Assembly (NCBI GenBank): GCA_019137255.1
Contig: WPDH01000018.1
Span: 124,001-188,000, forward strand
Source of the DNA: Corinectria fuckeliana
Taxonomy: Eukaryota > Ascomycota > Sordariomycetes > Hypocreales > Nectriaceae
Direction of reading: 5' to 3'
DNA: 64,000 nt
The notes under the pieces were generated by a model. It worked only from the letters and a program-made list of their open reading frames with translations, was not told where the DNA came from and searched no databases. Positions 55,749 through 64,000 of this stretch are shown here, in pieces (position 1 is the first letter of the stretch; every line of letters starts with the position of its first letter). Made by a program: the position numbers and the translations under genes.

Positions 55749-58397
55749 ATGCGGCAATCGCTCGTCTGGGTGCTCCGTATGTTGACTCCCCCCACCCCCG
55801 ATGACACGCGACAGTAACTGACCAGATCCAGTGCTTTGGCAGGCAAGCTCCGGACTCTGCACGAACGCGAAATACTACAAGGAAACGTATACCGAAGCTC
55901 CACCGTTCCAGAGAGGTGGTCATAACAAGCATGTGGCCTCCCCAAAGACAGATGTAGTGGTGGATCAAGGCCATCACAGCGGTCCTCAACCTGGTATGGC
56001 GATGCTTCGACGGAGTTGGAGGCGCAACCAAGCTGATTGTCCATAGGCGCGGATCTTGTGGAAGCGGCCATGACCGAACTCGACAAGAGTCCCCACTCGT
56101 CGCATCAACGGAAACGACGGCCCTCGGGCCTGGTTGGAACCATCTTGCGCTACATTGTCAAGGCGCTTCCCAGCGGTCCTGCAACGGCACCATCGCAGCC
56201 CCACGACGCCAATATCGGCGGTCCTCTCCTGAACGCTGTCCACCTTCTCGAACAGGCGGCGCAACAAAACAACTCGGACGCTCTTTATCTGCTTGCCCAG
56301 ATGAACTTCTTCGGCAACTATAGCCACCCAAAGAACCTGGACGTCGCCTTCAACCACTACCAGCAACTTGCTGCTGTCCATGGAAACACTACCGCACAGT
56401 ATATGCTGGGCGTCTACTACTCGACGGGGCTTGGAGATGTGGTACCCCGTGACCAGGCCAAGGCCCTTCTCTACTATACCTTTGCTGCCATCCGAGGGGA
56501 TGTTCGGGCTGAGATGGCCACAGCATTCCGACATCATACCGGAGTTGGGACGACTAAGAATTGCGACGCTGCTGTGAAATACTACAAGAGTGTTGCAGAC
56601 AAAGTCATCGCGTGGTACCGAGCCGGCCCCCCCGGAGGCAGATCTTGGGTCCAGCAGGCATGGCGCATTTCAGACGACGACGGCGGCATCTACGGTGAAG
56701 GAGCGAGTGCCTCTAGTGCCGGCATGAATGCACTAAAGGTCAATCCCGCCTCTGATGCAAACGCTGCCATTGACGATGTCATCGAGTACTTGGACCTCAT
56801 GTCACAAAAGGGAGACTCCAAGGCGTCGTACAACCTGGGTCGAATATACTACGAAGGTCAGCGTGGCCTGGATCGGAATATTCCCTTGGCTCGGAAATAC
56901 TTCTTCGTGGTAGCATCACGATATTGGAGAAAGGACGGGCGCGTACTCGAGAATTACAAGCAAGGCATCGAGTCGATCGCTTCCAAGGCTGCGGGCTACC
57001 TCGGTCGGATGTATCTGAGAGGTGACGGTGTCAACCAAAATTTCGAGCGGGCTAGGTTCTGGTTCGAGCGAGGCATCTCCCACGGGGACGCCCAATCCCA
57101 GCACGGCCTCGGCCTGATCACCCTCCATGGCTACGGCCAGAAGGAGAATGTCAAGTTTGCCATGGAGTTGTTCAAAAAGTCCGCTGATCAAGATTACGCC
57201 CCGGCGCTGGTTCAGATGGGGCAACTGTATCTGGATCAAGGAGGCCAGGAAGACGTCAGGATTGCTAACAACTATTTTGAACTCGCGGGTCGGCACGGAC
57301 ACATTGAAGCTCACTACTACATTGGCGAAATGATCCATCACGGCGTTGGTAGAGAGAGGCTGTGCGCAGCATCCTTGAGCTTCTACAAGAGCGTTGCTGA
57401 GAAGGCAGAGCCCATAGTCTCATCCTGGGGCGACGCCAACGAAGCATACGAAGCCGGCGATTACGAGCTTGCGTTCCTCGAATATCTGATGGCGGCCGAG
57501 CAGGGATACGAAAAGGCGCAAACAAACGTTGCATATATGCTGGACTCGGTTCAGTCTCGGTTGCCTTTGTCCTCGTGGATCCAGAAGCCAGCGGATAAGG
57601 AAAGCCTCCTGGTGAACCCGTCGCTTGCTCTGATCTACTGGACGCGCTCGTCGAGGCAATCCAACGTCGATGCCCTTGTCAAGATGGGCGACTACTACTT
57701 CTATGGTATTGGAGCCAAGTTGGACATTGCCAAGGCTGTCCAGTGCTACACTGGAGCGTCCGACTACTCTCAGAGTGCCCAGGCCCTATTCAATTTAGGA
57801 TGGATGCATGAGAACGGCATTGGTTTGGTGCAGGATTTCCATCTTGCTAAGAGATATTACGATCACGCCCTAGAGGTAAACGAGGAGGCTTATCTCCCGG
57901 TTACATTGAGCCTCCTCAAGCTTCGGCTCCGGAGTGCCTGGAATACCCTGACACATGGGCCAATCCATTCCATCCAGGACGATCCGAGTAAGTGACGTTT
58001 GCTGCGATGATCTTGAAACCACATTTACTTACCAACATAACCAGAACCGAAAAAAGACCGGTCTCTTTCCGAGTGGATTGCCAACTTCCTCCAAGACGAC
58101 GCTCTTCAGTATGAGGATGAATTTTACGGCACCGATGGTCTGTATGATGATACGCTCGGTACCGGGGAAGGTTTGAATGAGGATGACGGAGTCATGGAGA
58201 GCTTTCTGATCATCGCCATCACTTTGTCCTTGGTGCTGCTCCTATGGTGGCGACAGCGTCTGCAGCAGGTGCACATGCGAGAGGAGGATAACCGGAGACG
58301 AGAACAGGGACTCCCACCGAACCCAGCGCGCGAGAACGCACGAGACGGGGCGGACGGGTTCGCTCAGTGGGCTGTGGGAGGCGCAGGGATGCTGTAG
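55749..58397 (+). CDS. hrd3: ERAD ubiquitin-ligase subunit Hrd3 (SEL1L homologue)
   Basis: ER-membrane partner of the Hrd1 ubiquitin ligase that receives misfolded lumenal proteins. Four exons (55749-55776, 55832-55993, 56047-57987, 58045-58397) give 827 residues. The signal peptide is assembled across the first intron: MRQSLVWVL, then LLWQASSGLCTNA. Without the two 5' exons the protein would lack it. The junction GPQPGADLVEAAMTELDK and LVGTILRYIVKAL lead into a long row of Sel1-like repeats, for example ALYLLAQMNFFGNY, TAQYMLGVYYSTGLG, SYNLGRIYYEGQ, SQHGLGLITLHGYG and ALFNLGWMHENGIG. A single membrane segment, SFLIIAITLSLVLLLWW, lies about 70 residues before the end and is followed by a basic cytosolic tail. 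Each intron has consensus ends, and the exon sum closes exactly. Confidence 0.95.
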
Positions 58398-59495
58398 GAT
58401 GGTCTGGCAGCGGAAGGGCGGGCGTTTTCCTTTTCACACAAGTTCTCAAGGGAAGCATTAGAGCGATGGCGTCTTTGGATTTCATTGATAAAACACGTAG
58501 AAGATTTCATGCGATTGCGAATAGTGTGTATGAAGGAGAAGGGCGCGTGGGCGCGGTGAGGTTCGAGGCATGTGAAGTAGCGGCTATTGGCATGGATAAT
58601 GAGGCAATCGGAAGCTCATGGTTCCCGATAACCAGAGCGACAAGCACAAGGGGGAGGCTTATGCGCATTCGCGACACTGGACGTTTTCTTTGAGACACTC
58701 TAGGCATCAGGGATGACAGTATGTCCATTAAATGTAGGGCAGGTCTAAAGTCGAGACTGCAATGCAATGGCCAAGCCGCCATTCTCTGAGTGTCGATAGT
58801 TTGGTACTGAGCATTGCAGGGCTACCCATTGCAATATTCAAGATGCTCGTATTAGAGGGGCGCTCCACGTGTCCCTATCGCCCTATGAACTACATAGTAT
58901 TATGACGCTAATAATACTCCGTACTTTGGCTTAACAACCCATACAGCTGAATCTCTAGCTGTACTTCGTACCTGCTCTTGAGGTATGCACTACACGACGG
59001 CCGGCGAAAGGTCAGATTGGAGGTGTTCGTATATCGGATTGGAGTTCGTTCGGCAGTAGGTAGGTAGGTAGTACTGTCCACTAGCCGCCTTGGAGGCCTA
59101 CTTAGGTACCTACCGTTCTCACATTCCCCTAGGCGCCGGGGCCTCTGAAACACCAAAGGCCGAGTCGCAACACGACCTGCCGCAGAGATGGAAGCTACTC
59201 GCTACGCTACCGGAGCTGCCGCTTCACAACTTCTCCCTGGAAGCGCCCTCCTCGCTTGATTTTATTTCTTACTCCCTTATTATTATTCGCGATCTACTTC
59301 ACGCTGCGACCTGACATTTTCTCAGGACCTTGGATTTCTTTGTTTGTGACGCTCCTTGTTGCGCCCTGCTGTTGCTTGTTCGATACTTTCGTTGCTTGGC
59401 CACTGGGCGGGCTCCCCTCCTTTAAACCAACCTACCCTTGGCTGCGCTTTAGCTTTCTTTACGTCAACAATCTTCCCTCCAGCAAACAACACACG
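58398..59495. other. intergenic, promoter side of the RCR-like gene
   Basis: No supported gene. A TAGGTAGGTAGGTAG run and cctacttaggtacctacc lie at 59058-59114, followed by a T/C-rich leader before the ATG at 59496. Confidence 0.55.
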
Positions 59496-60156
59496 ATGCC
59501 GACCTTTACGAAATGGCCGCTTCTGCAACGTCGTGCCGACGACGACAACGACGACGACGACGACGATGATGTGCAATGGGGCCAGGCGGTAAATGATAGC
59601 GGTACCTATTGGTGGTATACCGATGTAAGTCGCAAGCCTGCCACACGCGAATCCTTGGTGCTGGGTGCTAACTGCGAGCAGACCGGCGTCATTGTCAAAT
59701 GGGTCATCTTCGTCACCCTTGCCGTCCTCTTCCTCGCCTGGGTTGTCGGCGGATACCTCCACGCTAAGTCAAGGCTGAAGAAGGGTCTGCCGCTCCTCAC
59801 GTACCACAGAGTAAGCCCGCCTTCCCAACGCTCCCTCACTCGCCAACTCGACCCAGACTGACTGACTCCTTTGCCTATAGTGCCTCGTGAGCAGACGCAC
59901 GCGCGCCCAGTACGACCCGAGTTATCAGTACCCTCAGCCTCACTACGGGTACCATCAGCCTGCGTACCCCATGCATCCGCCGCCCGGCGGTCAGACGTAC
60001 AACGTGCCCCCACCTGTCTACGACCCGTCGCGGCCTCCCGTCTACGAGCCGCCTGCTGGAGGCACCAAGGTCGACCCGTCGCAGGGTGCTCGGTATCCTG
60101 GAGAGTTCGAGTACCAAGCGCCGCCAGGACCGCCGCCGGCATCCGTGTCGAGGTAA
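59496..60156 (+). CDS. RCR-family (resistance to Congo red) membrane protein
   Basis: Three exons (59496-59624, 59682-59810, 59881-60156), all in phase 0, give 177 residues. The N-terminus MPTFTKWPLLQRRADDDNDD contains a run of Asp encoded by a GAC repeat. It is followed by WGQAVNDSGTYWWYTD, then a single membrane segment (about residues 48-68, VKWVIFVTLAVLFLAWVVGG). The sequence after it, KKGLPLLTYHRCLVSRRTR, is the usual juxtamembrane block of the family. The cytosolic tail is Pro/Tyr-rich (YQYPQPHYGYHQPAYP, PPPVYDPSRPPVYEPP) with several PPxY motifs. In yeast, Rcr1/Rcr2 bind the Rsp5 ubiquitin ligase through PPxY and affect chitin deposition and endosomal trafficking. The same is inferred here. 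Confidence 0.88.
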
Positions 60157-60468
60157 TGATGGGCATGTGTGGGAATGTTGAGGAGGAAGGCATCGAGGAG
60201 GAAGACGTCGAGGAAGAAGACATCGAGATAGTTGGGGTACGATTGAATCGCTGAAGGTACTAGATCGATGGGCTTTACGGGAAGGGAAACGCGGGAGTTG
60301 CCAAATATTACGTTTGGGTGGACGTATCAGTAGTATATAGATAAGACGAAGAGAACGACCTAGCACCTTTGCTCAAAGACATTGTTCGGTTGCATGAAGA
60401 AACCAACCATCCGGAACTCCAACTCGCGCCGCGCCTAGAGATGTATGTGTGGTAACGCAACTGGCGTC
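60157..60468. other. intergenic between convergent genes
   Basis: 3' regions of the RCR-like gene (+) and the conserved hypothetical gene (-). A GAGGAAGACGTCGAGGAAGA-type repeat lies at about 60180-60225, just behind the stop codon. Confidence 0.55.
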
Positions 60469-61266
60469 TCAATCCACGTCCATTGCATCTGGGTCGCCAT
60501 CGTCCCTGGGGTTCAAGCTCGCGTCATCTGCGGAAGTGGCAATGTCTGTGGCACTCTTGGCTTCTTTCCCCAGCTCCCTCTCCCGCCGTTGTTGCTCCCT
60601 CACGCGGCGGCGCGACTCAACGATGGCCTTGCGGACGCTATCCTTGTCCTCGGGCAACGATATCGACTTGGGGTCACTGTAGAGCACAACTTCCATACCT
60701 TCGGACTCCGCATCTGGCTTGGTCAGGATGGAGGGGGGGATGCGAGTGGCCCGCAGGTGCTTCTCGATATCAGGGAGGAAGACCAGCTTGCCGTCGTCGG
60801 ACTCGCTGTCGGAGGAGAGCTCGTCGTCGATGTTGTATATGTAGACCTTGTGTTTGGTGTCGTCGAGCTGCATCGTGTCATCGGAGATGGGTGCACTGCG
60901 AGAAGCGGTTGCAGATGTGTCTGTGTTTGTGTGTGTGGTGGTGGTGGTGGAGGCGGAGGAGGAGGATATTGGTGTCTCGACCGGGACGTAGAGCTTGTTG
61001 CCGCCCTGCTCTGTCAGGACCATGGCGTGTCAGCTTGCACTCTGTTGCTACGGGGGCCAGGGCGGCAAAAAGGAAAAGGAAGATTGCATACCGAGATTAA
61101 GCAGGCTCAAGCGCTTAGAGAGACGCTCATTCTCCGGCATACCGGCTTTCCGCTTACGCCGGTGAAGCCTCGTCTGTTGGTCAGGGCCGGTCTCAGCGAC
61201 GGCGGCATCAGCAGCAGCAGTGACAGCGGAAGAGCCCGGCGAGACTTGCGCTCCGTGCAGCATCAT
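60469..61266 (-). CDS. conserved fungal protein, probably nuclear
   Basis: Exons 61092-61266 and 60469-61010 (intron of 81 bases, GTATGC...gtcctgacag) give 238 residues. Two adjacent ATGs begin the frame (MMLHGAQVSPGSS). A basic cluster LHRRKRKAGMPENE could serve as a nuclear signal. It is followed by LSKRLSLLNLEQGGNKLYVP, spliced across the intron. The most conserved-looking part is HKVYIYNIDDELSSDSESDD followed by GKLVFLPDIEKHLR and VVLYSDPKSISLPEDKDSVR. A charged helix (AIVESRRRVREQQRRERE) and an acidic end (DDGDPDAMDVD) follow. I recognise the pattern from other filamentous ascomycetes but know no function. It is divergent from the alanyl-tRNA synthetase gene, 525 bases between starts. 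Confidence 0.82.
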
Positions 61267-61791
61267 CTGGGCCGAACGAAATTCCCCCGCCACGCAACCT
61301 AAAAAAAAAGGGAAAACTCCGACTCCTTTACATCCAAGGCCAGCGAAGCGACACAAGGAAGAACTGGACTGAACGGGAGTGCGGCTGATTGCAGATGCAG
61401 CTGCAGATGCAGATGCAGTAAACCGTTTGATTGCGATTGCGATTGCGCTTTACCCCGGATGTGGACAAAGGCGAGGACGTGCAGCAGTCGCAGCTCGGCC
61501 GGCCACGGGCTGTCGCGCTGTAGCGGAGGCGGCGTCGGCGCACCTTATGTATTCTTGACTCATTCTTGTAGAACTTTCTACTACACTCCGCCGCCGCCAC
61601 AACAACCCGGACCACTGCAACCACCGCGACTCCTCCACTGCAACTCCGACTCCAACCACAACTCCAACCACAACCACCACCGCAACCGCCACCAATCTTC
61701 CGCCGCTGCGGTCCTGCGAACGTCCAACTCACCGCCTCGGCTTCATCGGGCGTTTTCCAGTTGCTGCTCCAGCTCCGACCTCAGTGCGACA
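61267..61791. promoter_or_regulatory. shared divergent promoter; may encode an AlaRS presequence
   Basis: Head-to-head region between the conserved hypothetical gene and alanyl-tRNA synthetase. From 61459 the sequence is also open in the AlaRS frame without a stop (see the AlaRS entry). Repeats tgcagatgcagatgcagat at 61391-61418 and caaccacaac-type runs at 61640-61690. Confidence 0.5.
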
Positions 61792-62219
61792 ATGGCCGAG
61801 CTCAAGTGGCCCGCTGCGCGCGTGCGCAAGACCTTTCTCGAGTACTTTGAGCAGAGGGGCCACACCATAGGTACGACCACCACTTTGAGAGTGCGGGCAC
61901 ACCACCTTGCCACTCCGCGTGGCCTCAACGATGCCTTCGCACTCATATGCCATGTCCCTTCCCCCCAAGCCAATTCTTTCGGTGTCTCCAATGCACGCTG
62001 ACGCCTTATCGTTGCAGTCCCCTCCTCCTCCGTCGTCCCTCACAATGACCCCACCTTGCTCTTCACCAACGCGGGCATGAACCAGTTCAAGCCCATCTTC
62101 CTCGGCACCATTGGCAAGACGGATCCCATGGCCGGTCTCAAGTCGGCCGTCGACAGCCAGAAGTGCATCCGCGCCGGCGGAAAGCACAATGACCTCGACG
62201 ACGTCGGCAAGGACAGCTA

Positions 62220-62251
<32 letters not shown>

Positions 62252-64000
62252 GGTCCTTTGGCGACTACTTCAAGAAGGAGGCTATCCAGATGTCGTGGGA
62301 ACTCCTGACAAAGGTCTACGGCCTCGATCCCGATCGCCTCTACGTCACATACTTCGAGGGCGACGCCTCGCTGAAGCTCGAGCCTGATCTCGAGGCCAAG
62401 GAGCTGTGGCTGTCGGTTGGCGTTGCCGAGGACCACATCCTGCCGGGCAACATGAAGGACAACTTTTGGGAAATGGGCGACCAGGGTCCTTGCGGTCCTT
62501 GTAGCGAGATTCACTACGACAAAATTGGCGGGCGCAACGCCTCCGACCTGGTCAACATGGACGACCCTATGGTCGTCGAAGTCTGGAACAATGTTTTTAT
62601 CCAATTCGATCGTCAAAAGGACAAGAGCCTCAAGTCGCTGCCTGCCAAACACATCGACACCGGTATGGGCTACGAGCGATTGGTCTCGGCCCTCCAAAAT
62701 ACCATCTCCAACTATGCCACCGACTGCTTCACCCCCCTGTTCAAGCAGATCGAGGACGTTACCGGTGCCCGCCCCTACACTGACAAATACGGAAAGGACG
62801 ACGTCGACGGAATCGATACCGCCTACCGAGTCGTCGCTGATCACATCCGAACGCTGTCCTTCTCCATTGCCGACGGTGCTGTGCCTAATAGCGATGGCCG
62901 AGGCTACGTTGTTCGACGAGTCCTACGACGAGGTGTCCGATATGCCAGGAAATACTTCAACGCTGATATTGGCGCCTTCTTTTCCAAGATTCTCCCTGCT
63001 CTGGTCGATCAGATGGGCGAGCAGTTCCCCGAGTTGGTCAAGAAGCAGCAGGACATCAAGGAGATTCTTGATGAGGAGGAGGTTGCTTTCGCGCACACTC
63101 TAGATCGCGGCGAGGCCCAGTTTGAGAAATACGCTGCTCAGTCGCTCAAGAACAACTCGAAGAAGCTGGATGGCGATGTTGTGTGGCGATTATATGATAC
63201 CTTCGGCTTCCCGGTCGATCTAACCCGATTGATGGCAGAGGAGCGAAATCTCGAGATTGACGACGAAGAGGTCGAGGCCGCCAGGGTCAAGGCCCGTGAG
63301 GCTAGCAAGGCCGTTAAGGAGTCGGTTCAGACGTTCTCCAAACTCAATGTTCACCAGATTGCCGAGCTGGAGCAACAGCTTCAGGTTCCCCGAACCAACG
63401 ACGACGCCAAATTCGGCCAGGGCGATAGCAAGGGCAAGGTGCAGATGATCTACGACGGCAAGGGCTTCCACAAGTCGACCAAGGGCCTCCCCGAGAAGAC
63501 GGCTCTTGGCCTCCTCCTAGACAACACCAACTTCTACGCCGAGTCTGGTGGCCAGGTCGCTGATACTGGACGGCTCGTGATTGACGACGTCGTCGAGTTC
63601 AAGGTCATGGATGTCCAGAACTTTGGCGGCTACATCCTCCACAGCGGATACGTCGAGTACGGCGTACTGTCGTCTGGTGATGAGGTTATCTGCGAATATG
63701 ACGAACTCCGCCGATCGCCGATCCGCAACAACCACTCCGGCACCCACGTTCTGAACCACTCCCTGAGGGAGGTCTTGGGCGATGAGGTTAACCAGAAGGG
63801 CTCTCTTGTGGACAACGAGAAGCTTCGGTTCGACTTCTCCCACAAGACTGGCGTCAAGGTTGACGAGCTGAAGAAGATTGAGGACATGTCTAACAAGTAC
63901 ATCCGAGACAACGCCAAGGTCTTTGCCAAGGACGTCGACCTAGACCTCGCGCGCCAGATCGAGGGCTGCCGTGCTGTCTTTGGAGAGACTTACCCCAATC
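61792..64000 (+). CDS. ala1: alanyl-tRNA synthetase (3' end outside window)
   Basis: Class II synthetase that charges tRNA(Ala). Exon 1 is 61792-61870 and exon 2 runs from 62018 to the window end. About 687 of the usual roughly 960 residues are present. The start [20 protein letters not shown] is the family start. The catalytic core shows [60 protein letters not shown], the [12 protein letters not shown] motif and [11 protein letters not shown]. The editing domain begins with [16 protein letters not shown] and contains the metal-binding HSGTHVLNH. The C-terminal part is cut off. The frame is open upstream of the ATG to 61459 and codes a Ser/Arg/His-rich stretch with very few acidic residues (ending PPRLHRAFSSCCSSSDLSAT). 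Fungi commonly make cytosolic and mitochondrial AlaRS from one gene by alternative starts. Confidence 0.96.

Noticed and set aside
61729..62844. Long open frame (371 codons) on the minus strand
   Set aside because: Exactly antisense to the alanyl-tRNA synthetase core; it arises from biased codon use and has no family resemblance.

Overview
The window looks like nuclear DNA of a filamentous ascomycete, most likely a sordariomycete and probably of the order Hypocreales. Most protein genes carry several introns of about 47-80 bases with GT...AG ends and CTAAC/CTGAC-type branch points. The recognisable proteins (Ssb-type Hsp70, Rpb1, Swd1, Thg1, Tma23, Ung1, Hrd3, RCR protein, AlaRS, Msb1/Mug8-domain protein) are of fungal type. 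There is no plasmid, phage, CRISPR or prokaryotic operon signal. Exon models were built by hand by joining reading frames at consensus splice sites; nearly all close exactly to a multiple of three.

Layout. 1-12.5 kb: a two-TM membrane protein (with a suspicious in-frame TAG), a tiny Ser/Asn/Tyr-rich spliced gene, an NAD(P)-dependent epimerase-like protein, the ribosome-associated Hsp70 Ssb, and an F-box-like protein. Three short inverted-repeat elements lie between them, two of them from one family. 12.5-17.2 kb: a CT-rich leader-like region, a dead piggyBac-type transposon with 31-bp inverted ends, and a small conserved protein gene. 17.2-30.2 kb: about 13 kb almost without convincing genes, rich in microsatellites and TACCTAGGTA-like palindromes, with one candidate small cysteine-rich protein behind a TATA box. 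30.2-48.2 kb: a dense housekeeping block (rpb1, swd1, thg1, tma23, a DUF726 protein, an Msb1/Mug8-domain protein). 48.2-53 kb: empty intergenic DNA with a short tandem repeat. 53-64 kb: ung1, hrd3, an RCR-like membrane protein, a conserved nuclear-looking protein and the 5' two thirds of the alanyl-tRNA synthetase gene, cut by the window end.

The genes are mostly unrelated housekeeping functions: transcription (Rpb1, Swd1/COMPASS), tRNA maturation and charging (Thg1, AlaRS), ribosome biogenesis and co-translational folding (Tma23, Ssb), ER quality control (Hrd3), DNA repair (Ung1), polarity and wall (Msb1/Mug8, RCR). Several sit head to head and share short promoters (swd1/thg1, tma23/DUF726 gene, ung1/hrd3, conserved hypothetical/AlaRS). 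I found no convincing new multi-gene system. The observations most worth checking are the in-frame stop in the first gene, the piggyBac relic that is inactivated only by nonsense codons, the paired MITE family just behind gene ends, likely dual-targeting N-terminal extensions on Ung1 and AlaRS, and three small lineage-type proteins.
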